Assembly (NCBI GenBank): GCA_020846515.1
Contig: JADLDX010000656.1
Span: forward strand, 1 to 9,550
Direction of reading: 5' to 3'
Source of the DNA: Pirellulaceae bacterium
Lineage (GTDB): Bacteria; Planctomycetota; Planctomycetia; Pirellulales; Pirellulaceae
DNA: 9,550 nucleotides
Numbering within the stretch: the stretch's first letter is position 1; each line of letters begins with the position of its first letter. Positions 1 to 7,205 of this stretch are shown one piece after another. The notes under the pieces were generated by a model that worked only from the letters and a program-made list of their open reading frames with translations, was not told the DNA's origin and made no database searches. Made by a program: the position numbers and the translations under genes.

Positions 1-224
1 CCGGCTTCTTCGCGAGCGACGATCCGCAGGTTGGCCTCGATCTCTGGCTTTAGATCCTTGATCATTTGCCGAGCCCGTTCGATCTCAAACTCGATCGGCA
101 CATTCTGGCGGACACTCTCGCTGGCCGAATGCCAGGCGGTGCGGATATAGCTCGCGCCGGAAGTGCCCCACATGGCCAACCCGACTGCTGCGACAGACCC
201 TAACAGTACTAGCTTCTTAATCAT
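1..224 (-). CDS. Partial small membrane-anchored or exported protein of unknown function (C-terminus off the left edge)
   Basis: An open frame enters from the left edge on the minus strand and gives 74 residues from ATG at 224. It begins with MIKK, followed by a hydrophobic stretch (about residues 5-19, LVLLGSVAAVGLAMW) and then a small-residue segment GTSGAS. This fits a signal peptide or an N-terminal membrane anchor. After it, residues 26-74 are charged and probably helical (FEIERARQMIKDL, then EIEANLRIVAREE), as in the start of a coiled coil. ATG 224 is preferred over the in-frame GTG at 230 because a GAGGG Shine-Dalgarno lies 8 nt before the ATG and only 2 nt before the GTG. The family is not recognised with certainty. 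The layout resembles small anchor-plus-coiled-coil proteins of planctomycetes, but that is from memory. The rest of the gene lies outside the window, so length and function are unknown. Confidence 0.75.
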   Translation of the reverse strand, partial: MIKKLVLLGSVAAVGLAMWGTSGASYIRTAWHSASESVRQNVPIEFEIERARQMIKDLKPEIEANLRIVAREEA

Positions 225-440
225 CTTCACATCCCTCTATTTGTTTAGGATTGCCTCGCTCCGCAGCGGTCGTCCACCCACGCGTCGCCTGGTCGTATAC
301 CGATTGTTTTGTTTGGGAAAGCTTCCCGCTTCTGTCGCTCGTTCGACCTGACTGCCATCGCTGGCCTTGCTTCCCACAGATAGTCTTTCGCCCAACCGGC
401 ACAGAATATTGGCGACCTGACAGCTATTTCTGAAAAATGT
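225..440. other. Non-coding upstream region of the left-edge gene
   Basis: No convincing gene is seen here. Short frames on either strand lack ribosome binding sites, and the frames on the minus strand continue into the palindromic repeats to the right. The one local structure noticed is a small imperfect inverted repeat at 315-327 (GGGAA, 3-nt loop, TTCCC). No clear -35/-10 pair for the minus-strand gene was found, although its promoter should lie in this stretch. Confidence 0.5.
233..237 (-). promoter_or_regulatory. Ribosome binding site (GAGGG) of the left-edge gene
   Basis: CCCTC on the plus strand reads GAGGG on the minus strand, 8 nt before the ATG at 224. It selects that start over the GTG two codons upstream. 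Confidence 0.55.
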
Positions 441-507
441 TGTAGACGAATCGCTCCGCGACTCGTCGCCATGTAGCCGCGGTACTCTTTGTAGCCGCGC
501 ACCCTTT

Positions 508-592
508 GTAGCCCCGGCACTCCATGACGGGGCCTTGGTTGGGCTTTTTCATGCGGAAGAGTAAATGACGAGTCGCGGAGCGATTCGTCTAC
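508..592 (+). repeat. Composite repeat unit, copy 1 (85 bp)
   Basis: This is the first of two adjacent, nearly identical units. It contains a first hairpin at 512-532 (arms CCCCGGCA and TGACGGGG, loop CTCCA, one mismatch), a linker with TTGGTTGGGCTTTTTCATGC and GGAAGAGTAAAT, and then the 23-bp palindrome at 567-589 followed by TAC. Compared with copy 2 it lacks about 9 bp in the linker. Truncated versions of its GTAGCCGC start also occur at 473 and 491, spaced 17-18 bp apart. Confidence 0.8.
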
Positions 593-594
593 AT

Positions 595-688
595 GTAGCC
601 GCGGCACTCCGTGACGGGGTTTTTGCTTATCGGTTGGGCCTTTTTCATGCAGAAGAGTGATTGACGAGTCGCGGAGAGATTCGTCTAC
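595..688 (+). repeat. Composite repeat unit, copy 2 (94 bp)
   Basis: This is the second copy of the composite unit and begins 2 bp after the first ends. It has hairpin one at 599-619 (CCGCGGCA, CTCCG loop, TGACGGGG), a longer linker sharing GGTTGGGC and TTTTTCATGC with copy 1, and the 23-bp palindrome at 663-685 ending in TAC. The two copies agree at most positions outside the linker insertion, so this is a recent or maintained tandem duplication rather than chance similarity. Confidence 0.8.
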
Positions 689-813
689 AAAATCGACCAG
701 TCGCGGAGCGATTCGTCGACACGTCAGCGCCCTAGACCATTTCTGATAATTCACTACCATGGTCCCTCTACCCCTCCGCCCCACGGCCCCATGCGACGAA
801 ACCGCGGATTTGT

Positions 814-827
814 CACCCAAATGGGTG
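814..827. promoter_or_regulatory. Inverted repeat upstream of the large ORF, possible operator or leader hairpin
   Basis: CACCCA and TGGGTG face each other across a 2-nt centre (AA), giving perfect 6-bp arms. They extend to GTCACCCA/TGGGTGGAC if one bulged G is allowed. The centre is about 54 bp before the ATG at 875. A 2-nt gap favours a DNA-binding site over an RNA hairpin. No regulator can be named, and a chance occurrence is possible. Confidence 0.25.
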
Positions 828-874
828 GACTCGCTGCACTGAAGTAAATGTTCTTCAGGGTGGCTTGAGCGGCA

Positions 875-3800
875 ATGCGAATGAGGCTTCCTTTTGCAAG
901 CAAACGGCCTATTGGCACGGTGACTGGCGTGGCACAGGTGCAATTGCAAGATGACGCACAGTTCAATGCTGACTTGACTCAGGTATTGGGCTATTTGAAC
1001 TTCTCGTCGGGCAAACCGGATCCGAAGACGCTGTCGGCGCTGAACCGACTGTACGGTCGAGCCGTGCCGCGGACACCGTTTGAGGGTTTGCCGGCTTATC
1101 TTCAGATCTATCAGTGGCTGGGCGACATGCTGGCCAAATTGCCGGCCATTAATCCAGCCTTCACGCAATGCGCGCAGGCCACGGCCACCCTGGAACTGGT
1201 CTGGATGGAGTTTCTGCCAGCCTACTTGGACTTCCATCGCGACCTTTTATTTCATCAACAAGGCGAAGGCCTGTTTAATGGCTTTTTCTTGGGCAGGGCC
1301 ATTGAAGCGGTGCTGGCGCAAGGCGGACCCTGGCATGAGAATGATCGCATTGTAAGCGGTGCGCTCGAGCTGCTGAATGACTTTGTTGGACATCGACCGG
1401 TGGCTGTGTTGGAAGGCCGCCGATTGGAACCGTATCCGCATGAGTGGTCGCGGCCGATGCCGCTCTATATTGTGTCCGCCGGCGTGACGACCGGACCATA
1501 TCATCAAGTAATCTCTTCGGCGCTGGAGATCTTGCGGCACTGCGATCCATCTTTATTGCAGCGGGCTCATTTCGATTTGGCCATGCTCGACGAGTTGGCC
1601 TTGGACATGCGCGCCTACGATTTTGATCATCCAGTCAACCGTCGACCGAACTATCATTTTGGTCAGTGGGATCCCAACTTGATTGATGGTTCGGGTTACT
1701 ACCGACGCTTTGTCATTCAGCAGGTTACGCTCGACGCGTTATTGGCTCGCGCGGCGGAGGAGACCAGTGCGCCGCGCGAAGAGTTGGTACTCGAAGCCGC
1801 TGCCGTGCTGGCCGGCACCATGCTCATGGGCTCGGGTATCAGTGGGAGTGGTCCTTCGACATTCCCATCGACGACAACGTTGGTTAGTTTGATGGCGCCG
1901 ATCGCGCAATTTCGCGACGAGTTTTATGAGCAGTTTCTGGAGACGTTGCAGGGGCCTCATGCCCAGAGATTGTTGGAAGAGCAGAAGATACGACGGCAGC
2001 CCTTTGGGGGCGCTCGTCAGCATCTGAACACATACTTGGCCAGGCAGCGCGCCAGTCAGTTGGAGCACATGCAGGTAGCCAGGCTGTTCGCCCGCATGGG
2101 GCATGCGCAAGCGGCTCGCGAGCAGTCGGACTATGTATCGGTGCCATCGGCCCGCTTGATTGCTACGATCGATTGTCTATTGACTACCGGCAATCATGCC
2201 TTACAGGCCGGTCGTTTGGATGATGCGGCGGCTGTCATACCGCAGATCATGGACTGGGTCCATCGGGCCGTGGGCTGTGGCGCGCTGGTGGATCCTTGGA
2301 ACATCTTAGGTTTTGCTGGCAACTTTGCGCGCTTTCATGGTCCAGATTCGGCTGTGCATGATCATCGCGTAGGTGATCTGGTGGCTTTGATGGAACACAT
2401 CTTTGCCTTGCAGTCTCGCATTTGGCGTGAGGCCTCCGGGATTGGCCGCGAAGATCTTTGCCAAGAGACCAAGCGTATCTTTCGTGAAAACGCAGAATGG
2501 TGGCGACAGTTCGCGGCCCATGAGGTCAGCGATGTCAACGCGACCGATCCCAAAGAAACCTTCGAATCGGCCAAACTGGTGGCCAAAGCGCTTTCATTAT
2601 GGAACGAAGGTGGTTCCTCGGCTGGCGCGGTAGGCTTCTGGAAACCACATGCGGAATTGTTCGATTCACCGAAGGCTTTTGCACTGGTGGTCGAATCGTT
2701 GCTCGATCGTTTCGATTTCGTGGCCAGCATGTCGTTGCTGATTCAGTGGCTGAGCGAGGCCGAGCGCGTGGGCTTGCAATCGGGTGGCGCTTCATTTTCC
2801 GATTTGGCTCGGCAATGGCTGCAGAGGCTCGAGACCAAGTTGTCTGAACAGGCCGAGTTACCTGATCAGACAGAAAACTCGGCCACCTCGAAGCTCGATT
2901 GGTCGATGGCCCAGAAGTTCATCGATTTCATGGAATCCAATGCAGGGCATTTTCTCAAGCCGCCATCCTTCATGCTCTCTTCCAACCAGCGTCGGCCAGC
3001 CAAACCCGACCAGCCACCTCTGCACGGCGATGAAGACGATCCCGAATATGATGGAAAATTGCTGGAAGCAGCCTGGGATGGGGTGTCTTATAAAGACACG
3101 ACCAACGATGGTATCGAAAGCGAAACAGCTGAAGAGGGTAGTGATAATCAGGATGAATTGCAGTCGGAGTCAAATCGACTGGGCCAGCATCTGACCTTCC
3201 TAAGCGCGATGGCTCAAATCTATAAAACCGCCGCGCTCAGTCCCCATGTTCGCCGACAAATTGATCAAGGCGGCCCCAAGGCCGAACGATGTTTAGAATC
3301 CTTGGAGCAGTGGAGCCACCAGGCTGCCGAAAGTCGTTTGGGATTGTTGGAACTACTGAACGAAGTCACCGGTTATGCGATCGGGCAGGCTGGTTCCGAC
3401 ATTGATGCGATGAGTCGCTATGATCGCCAGCGGTTGCTGAAAGAGTCCTTACTTGAGCGGATCTTATCCACGGTGGTCGAGACCGCGGACGCTCGGCGCA
3501 TGTTACTGGCCGCTCTGCATAGTAGTGATCTGACATGCGAGGAAGTGCATCGCGAAATTGAATCGTTGCCCGATGATGATCGCATGGCTGTCCAGATCTT
3601 CGGCTATCTGCTCAAGGGCGATGCGGCGCAAGTCGAGCAGCATTTTCCCGAATTGCTCGAAGCATTGCGGCCTAAATGTTTGCTGTATATCCCGCTGGCG
3701 CGCGGAGGTGATCCCTCGCAGATTTACGCGGTGCGATTGCGTCGTCGAGTGCTGTCACAGTTGCTGGTCTGGTTGCCGCGACAAGGTCTGTTCTATTCCG

Positions 3801-5026
3801 TGTGCCAGTTGATCGAAACCGCCCGCTCCATGGAACACAAAAATTCGGTAGGCAATGGTGCCATCACCGAATTCGATGACATGTTCAAGTTGGCTTATAA
3901 GGCCATGGTGCGCGCCGTCGTCAAGAATGCTTATGCATGGCGAATCGAAGAGCTCAAGCAGGATCCATCGGTCGATCCGAGCACACTGCAAATGCCCGAT
4001 CTGGACAAACACGACGGTGACTCGCTGGGCGATCTGGAACCTGGTGGCGAAGAATTAATCATCGTCCTGCAGCAATTGACCGAAGTCCTCTTGAATAGTT
4101 GGCTGCAACATTCGCGCACACTCCGCTTGAGCGTACTGGAGACGGTCGACAATACAAAAAGTTGGCGCCAAGTGGTCGACTTCATCCAACGTTATGGCGC
4201 TCCGCTGTTCACGCAGAATTTTTTGAAGCTCACCAATGTTCGCGCCATACTACATCAAGGTGTCGATCGCTGGTTGACCAAGGTCATCGAAGAGGGCACT
4301 AGTGAAGAGGTCCAGCCACTGGTCGATGCCATCGATGCCCATGTGATCGAGCGCGAAACTGCCGAGCAACTGTTGACGGTGGTGCTGGAAGCGATCATCG
4401 ACCATAACGCGGAATATCGCGATTACAACAGTACGACCACCCAGTCCGATCGGGGTGAGATGTTGTATATGCTGCTAGACTTCCTGCGACTGCGGGTACG
4501 GTACGATCGCGTGTGCTGGAACCTGCGGCCGATCTTCTGGACGCACGAGGTGTTGGTGCGAGGCGGATGTCATGTCAGTGCGCTGCAGTGGCGCCGGGCC
4601 TTGGCCGAACGCATCGGTAGCGAAGCCGATATGTACCTCGAGCATCTCGCCAAGCTTCAAGCCAAGTACGCCATGCGCATGCCGACTGTGGCCGATCGAC
4701 TGCAGGAACGCTTTACGCGCCCGATGACGATCGATCGTATGAAGGCTTTGGTTGGACCGGCTATTCGGCATTTTCGCGCTACCGGTTTGCCCAACGACAG
4801 TTTTGACCTGTTGATCGAAGAATGCAAATTGATGATGGAGCAGCCCACCGGCGTGGGACTGGATGTTCCCCAGTGGTTGGCGGCGTTGGAAGACGAAGTT
4901 GATCAGGTGCTGGAATTCCAACGTGGCTTTACCCAGCGTCCACAGTACGAAGGAGCCGTTGCCTATCGCTTCGTCACGGTGGCAGAAATCGTCGATCAAT
5001 TGAACTCAGCCTCTAAGGATCTGTAA
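875..5026 (+). CDS. Large helical protein of unknown function (1383 aa), first gene of a two-gene operon
   Basis: This long uninterrupted frame ends in TAA, 4 bp before the next gene. There is no signal peptide or obvious membrane segment, so it is probably cytoplasmic. No catalytic or nucleotide-binding motif was recognised. The sequence is rich in Leu, Ala, Glu and Gln and reads as mostly alpha-helical, with helical-hairpin-like stretches such as HALQAGRLDDAAAVIPQIM near residue 441. Three parts can be drawn. Residues 30-410 contain a distinctive segment around 252-278 (HPVNRRPNYHFGQWDP, then GSGYYRRF). Residues 420-700 are followed by a strongly acidic, probably disordered linker at about 718-768 (starting DEDDPEYDG and ending in a Glu/Ser/Asn-rich run). 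Residues 770-1383 form a second helical part. An in-frame TGA at 866 sets the upstream limit. ATG 875 has only a weak GGGTGG 11 nt before it, and ATG 881 is a close alternative. The layout suggests a scaffold or large planctomycete-type conserved hypothetical, but no function is assigned. Confidence 0.9.
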   Translation: MRMRLPFASKRPIGTVTGVAQVQLQDDAQFNADLTQVLGYLNFSSGKPDPKTLSALNRLYGRAVPRTPFEGLPAYLQIYQWLGDMLAKLPAINPAFTQCAQATATLELVWMEFLPAYLDFHRDLLFHQQGEGLFNGFFLGRAIEAVLAQGGPWHENDRIVSGALELLNDFVGHRPVAVLEGRRLEPYPHEWSRPMPLYIVSAGVTTGPYHQVISSALEILRHCDPSLLQRAHFDLAMLDELALDMRAYDFDHPVNRRPNYHFGQWDPNLIDGSGYYRRFVIQQVTLDALLARAAEETSAPREELVLEAAAVLAGTMLMGSGISGSGPSTFPSTTTLVSLMAPIAQFRDEFYEQFLETLQGPHAQRLLEEQKIRRQPFGGARQHLNTYLARQRASQLEHMQVARLFARMGHAQAAREQSDYVSVPSARLIATIDCLLTTGNHALQAGRLDDAAAVIPQIMDWVHRAVGCGALVDPWNILGFAGNFARFHGPDSAVHDHRVGDLVALMEHIFALQSRIWREASGIGREDLCQETKRIFRENAEWWRQFAAHEVSDVNATDPKETFESAKLVAKALSLWNEGGSSAGAVGFWKPHAELFDSPKAFALVVESLLDRFDFVASMSLLIQWLSEAERVGLQSGGASFSDLARQWLQRLETKLSEQAELPDQTENSATSKLDWSMAQKFIDFMESNAGHFLKPPSFMLSSNQRRPAKPDQPPLHGDEDDPEYDGKLLEAAWDGVSYKDTTNDGIESETAEEGSDNQDELQSESNRLGQHLTFLSAMAQIYKTAALSPHVRRQIDQGGPKAERCLESLEQWSHQAAESRLGLLELLNEVTGYAIGQAGSDIDAMSRYDRQRLLKESLLERILSTVVETADARRMLLAALHSSDLTCEEVHREIESLPDDDRMAVQIFGYLLKGDAAQVEQHFPELLEALRPKCLLYIPLARGGDPSQIYAVRLRRRVLSQLLVWLPRQGLFYSVCQLIETARSMEHKNSVGNGAITEFDDMFKLAYKAMVRAVVKNAYAWRIEELKQDPSVDPSTLQMPDLDKHDGDSLGDLEPGGEELIIVLQQLTEVLLNSWLQHSRTLRLSVLETVDNTKSWRQVVDFIQRYGAPLFTQNFLKLTNVRAILHQGVDRWLTKVIEEGTSEEVQPLVDAIDAHVIERETAEQLLTVVLEAIIDHNAEYRDYNSTTTQSDRGEMLYMLLDFLRLRVRYDRVCWNLRPIFWTHEVLVRGGCHVSALQWRRALAERIGSEADMYLEHLAKLQAKYAMRMPTVADRLQERFTRPMTIDRMKALVGPAIRHFRATGLPNDSFDLLIEECKLMMEQPTGVGLDVPQWLAALEDEVDQVLEFQRGFTQRPQYEGAVAYRFVTVAEIVDQLNSASKDL
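5015..5019 (+). promoter_or_regulatory. Ribosome binding site (AAGGA) of the ThyX-like gene inside the end of the upstream gene
   Basis: AAGGA lies 11 nt before the ATG at 5031, within the last codons of the 1383-residue gene, whose TAA ends at 5026. The site supports translational coupling of the two genes. Confidence 0.5.
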
Positions 5027-5030
5027 TAGA

Positions 5031-6449
5031 ATGCAAGTTACCTGCGTAGGTATCAAACCAACTCGTGCGCTCTTAGAAGCCGGTTCGCCGGCGCTGACGC
5101 CCGAGTTGTTGGCCGCTTGCGGTGCGCGCTACTCACGCAACGGTGAAGGGCTGTCGGCTATCCTCAGCAAGGTGGATGCGGCCAACGAAGATGCCGCGGT
5201 CGATTCCATTTTTCGCATGGTGGACTACGGTCATCAGTCGATCGCCGATATGGTACCGGTGGCCATGTTCATCGATCGCATCTCGCTCTGGTTGGCTCTG
5301 CGTATCTGGTTGGCCTCGCCAACGGCCGGTGGGCAGGAGTCCTCGACTCGCTATATCCAGCTCGATCCGTCTGCCACCGTTAGCGACGCGCAGAACATCG
5401 ACGATCGAGGTCTCCGCGAGAGTTACACCGACTCACTTCGCCAGGGCTTTGCGGCTTACTCGCAAGCCCGGGAGTGTTGGAATCAAATGGCCCAGCGCGA
5501 GCCAGGTCTGCTGCGATTGCCGCAGAGTCTGATTGAGTCAAGCGAACCGAAGGATAAGCGTAAAGTCGATCGCATCTGCCGCAATTTTGCCTTTGACCGC
5601 GCACGCTACTACCTGCCGATGTCTTCGATGACCAACGTCATGCTGCTCATGTCGGCGCGAGGTTGGGTGTCGCTAATCAAACAGTTGGCTTCCGAGCAGC
5701 TGAGTGAATGTCGTCAGTTGGCTGACCGTTTGCGAGAGGAGCTGGCGCGCGTTGCGCCGCGTTTGATTCGGCACGCGCGGCTGGATGAGAGTTACGCTTC
5801 AGGCGCCGCGCAAGAGTTCGCGCGCAGCGTGGAGATTGCTCGGCAGAGCTCGCGAGATCAACTCGAACATTCGGCCGCGAGCGAGCCATTCTTGAATGTC
5901 ATGCTGCCCGCGCGTACGACCGAAGCCGATTTGGTTCGCGCGGTCCAGCATCATCGTGGTCGATACGACTTTATCGGTTCCGAACTGCAAAGCACCTCGG
6001 TTCGCTTTGGATGGCAAGCCATACCCATCGCCGAGATCCGAGACCTCAATCGACATCGCACGGGCTCGAAATACTTTACACTCGCACCCGTCGGCACTTA
6101 TTTGGCCGACGACGAAGTTGAGCGCATTCATGCCAGCCATCCGCAGTTGAGCGATCTGTGTCAGAGACTGACCGCGCTGCGGCCTGCCGGCATCGCCGCC
6201 ACGCAGTTGGCCTACGATCAACTGGTCGCTGGCAATCCTGCCTACCTGTATTGGCTGCCAATGGGCGCTCAATGCTTCTACGAACATACGACGACGGCCA
6301 ATCACTTTTTGTATCAAGCAGAATTGCGCACAGGACTGGGCTCGCACTATCAATATGCGGCGCGCATGACCGAAGTGCTCGACCTGTGGCACCAACAATT
6401 CCCGGCTACGGCTGCGTACGTAAAAGCCGGCACAGCTGAGCCCGAATAG
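5031..6449 (+). CDS. Double-length FAD-dependent thymidylate synthase (ThyX) superfamily protein with split signature motif
   Basis: ThyX enzymes make dTMP from dUMP using methylene-tetrahydrofolate, FAD and NAD(P)H. Their signature is RHRxxSxNExSxR, and subunits are usually 220-260 residues. This protein has 472 residues, about twice that, and reads as two ThyX-like halves. The first half has GHQSIADM (His68), then R91-I-W, ASPTAGGQ where RHRTxSxN is expected, and ESSTRY (103-108). It continues with ARYYLP (191-196) and a helix ending EQLSECRQLADRL, in the place of the usual AQxEIR region. The second half has RDLNRHRTGS (337-346), an intact RHR, but KYFTLAP where ExSxR should be. It lacks the early His and ends with ELRTGLGSHYQYAARM (431-446). 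Each half thus keeps what the other lost. The gene starts 4 bp after the 1383-residue gene and is probably co-transcribed. Double-length ThyX proteins are known, for example (from memory) in chlamydiae. Family membership is firm, but thymidylate synthase activity is not. Confidence 0.88.
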   Translation: MQVTCVGIKPTRALLEAGSPALTPELLAACGARYSRNGEGLSAILSKVDAANEDAAVDSIFRMVDYGHQSIADMVPVAMFIDRISLWLALRIWLASPTAGGQESSTRYIQLDPSATVSDAQNIDDRGLRESYTDSLRQGFAAYSQARECWNQMAQREPGLLRLPQSLIESSEPKDKRKVDRICRNFAFDRARYYLPMSSMTNVMLLMSARGWVSLIKQLASEQLSECRQLADRLREELARVAPRLIRHARLDESYASGAAQEFARSVEIARQSSRDQLEHSAASEPFLNVMLPARTTEADLVRAVQHHRGRYDFIGSELQSTSVRFGWQAIPIAEIRDLNRHRTGSKYFTLAPVGTYLADDEVERIHASHPQLSDLCQRLTALRPAGIAATQLAYDQLVAGNPAYLYWLPMGAQCFYEHTTTANHFLYQAELRTGLGSHYQYAARMTEVLDLWHQQFPATAAYVKAGTAEPE

Positions 6450-6459
6450 CTGAGTTTCC

Positions 6460-6491
6460 AACGGAAGCGGTACGGCGCAAGCCATCCGGTT
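6460..6491. terminator. Weak hairpin between convergent genes, possible bidirectional terminator
   Basis: The 48-bp gap between two convergent stop codons can fold as an outer stem AACGGA/TCCGGTT (one bulged G) around an inner GGC-GCAA-GCC hairpin with a GNRA loop. A pyrimidine-rich run (TTCTTCTCTT) follows on the plus strand, but there is no true T tract. Position favours a terminator, while stem strength does not. Confidence 0.25.
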
Positions 6492-6497
6492 CTTCTC

Positions 6498-7055
6498 TTA
6501 ACCCGTGGTCGCCACCAGTTTGATAACTTCGCGACAGAACGCGGGCAGGTCGTCCGGCTTGCGGCTGCTGATAAAGTGGCGATCGACGACCACTTCGGCA
6601 TCTTCCCACAGAGCGCCGGCATTGATCAAATCGTCTTTGATACCCGGCGAACCCGTTACGCGCACGCCAGCATACACGCGGGCTGAGATAGGGATCCAGC
6701 CGCCATGACAGATCGCGGCCACGCACTTACCTGCGGCTGAAAACTCTTTGACCAGGTTCAGCACTTGAGGATCGCGGCGCAGTTTATCGGGCATAAAGCC
6801 GCCGGGCACGATCAAGCCATCAAAATCGGCGGCCTTTACCTGGCTGATCGTTTGATCAGAGGCCAGTGGATAGCCGTGTTTACCGCTGTACTTAGTCCCG
6901 GCCGCTTCTTGGCCAACCATCACAAATTCGGCTCCTGCTTCGATCAATCGCAAACGCGGGTAACAGAGTTCCAGATCTTCGTAGATCTCGCCAATGAAAG
7001 CCAGGATTCTCTTGCCGGCTAAAGGCGTCTGCTCAAGCGTCTTGATACTACTCAC
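6498..7055 (-). CDS. DJ-1/PfpI family protein (class I glutamine amidotransferase-like fold), YhbO/PfpI type
   Basis: The 185-residue product covers a complete PfpI-type domain. The nucleophile elbow is AAICHGG with Cys116 followed by His117. The conserved acidic residue is Glu26 in EIYEDLE, at the place of Glu12 of the archaeal PfpI protease. PGG at 84-86, PGIKDDLINAG (137-147), then AEVVVD and SSRKPDDLPAF complete the family pattern. Members have been reported as intracellular peptidases or as deglycases/glyoxalases that remove methylglyoxal adducts, and they usually form hexamers. Which activity applies here cannot be told. There is no signal peptide, so it is cytoplasmic. The start is GTG at 7055, chosen because AAGGA sits 8 nt before it. 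It is convergent with the ThyX-like gene, and its upstream side faces a repeat cluster, so it appears to be a single-gene unit unless transcripts run on from the ygiQ gene. Confidence 0.95.
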   Translation of the reverse strand: MSSIKTLEQTPLAGKRILAFIGEIYEDLELCYPRLRLIEAGAEFVMVGQEAAGTKYSGKHGYPLASDQTISQVKAADFDGLIVPGGFMPDKLRRDPQVLNLVKEFSAAGKCVAAICHGGWIPISARVYAGVRVTGSPGIKDDLINAGALWEDAEVVVDRHFISSRKPDDLPAFCREVIKLVATTG

Positions 7056-7063
7056 GGATAGGA

Positions 7064-7068
7064 TCCTT
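7064..7068 (-). promoter_or_regulatory. Ribosome binding site (AAGGA) supporting the GTG start of the PfpI-family gene
   Basis: TCCTT on the plus strand reads AAGGA on the minus strand, 8 nt from the GTG at 7055. It is the best evidence for this non-ATG start. Confidence 0.6.
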
Positions 7069-7073
7069 ATATA

Positions 7074-7205
7074 ATCGTTTACCAGTCAGCCGCAGGCGTA
7101 CTTAGCATCGTTTAACAGTCAGCCGTAGGCGTACTTAGCTTACCGGCTCACACCCAGCAGCCCATGTTCACCATCGTTTAACAGTCAGCCGCAGGCGTAC
7201 TTGGC
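7074..7205. repeat. Three copies of a 33-bp repeat, two in tandem and one after a 33-bp interval
   Basis: The copies are at 7074-7106, 7107-7139 and 7173-7205. Each starts ATCGTTTAAC (ACC in copy 1), has the core AGTCAGCCGCAGGCGTACTT and ends AGC or GGC. Each differs from the consensus by one base. The core is an imperfect palindrome, AGTCAGCC and GGCGTACT around GCA, with 6 of 8 positions paired. The interval 7140-7172 is also exactly 33 bp but unrelated in sequence. The copies lie between the ygiQ stop and the start of the PfpI-family gene. With only three copies and no cas genes this is not a CRISPR array. It looks like another intergenic REP-like family. Confidence 0.85.

Larger units (their letters stand above)
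442..720. repeat. Cluster of palindromic repeats (four copies of a 23-bp imperfect palindrome)
   Basis: A 23-bp imperfect palindrome occurs four times. Its arms are GACGAATCGC and GCGACTCGTC around a central TCC (or the reverse complement with central GGA). The copies are at 445-467 (one orientation) and at 567-589, 663-685 and 695-717 (the opposite orientation). Three copies are flanked by GTA or TAC on the outer side. The copies differ by one or two bases: C-to-A at one position in the third, and GACC for GACG in the fourth, which is itself bounded by TCGAC and GTCGA. The arms would form a 10-bp stem with one mismatch and a 3-nt loop. This is the form of REP-like interspersed elements. Whether the element is dispersed in the genome cannot be seen from this window. 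Confidence 0.85.

Noticed and set aside
716..750. TCGACA and GATAAT as a promoter for the 1383-residue gene
   Set aside because: The spacing is 23 bp, too long for a normal sigma-70 promoter, and the TCGACA is part of the fourth palindrome copy.
245..1237. A 330-codon open frame on the minus strand
   Set aside because: Its first third is antisense to the well-supported 1383-residue gene, and the rest is a translation of the palindromic repeats (repeated DESLRDSS-like peptides). It has no family resemblance.
5799..6485. A 228-codon open frame antisense to the ThyX-like gene
   Set aside because: It is a shadow of the real plus-strand gene, which has clear family motifs; the antisense frame has none.
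7069..7075. TATATAA as a -10 box for the PfpI-family gene
   Set aside because: It overlaps the Shine-Dalgarno directly, so transcription would start inside or after the ribosome binding site, and no -35 lies at a proper distance.
7074..7205. CRISPR-like array of 33-bp repeats and a 33-bp spacer
   Set aside because: Only three copies, two of them directly adjacent with no spacer, no cas genes nearby, and a repeat typical of intergenic palindromic elements.
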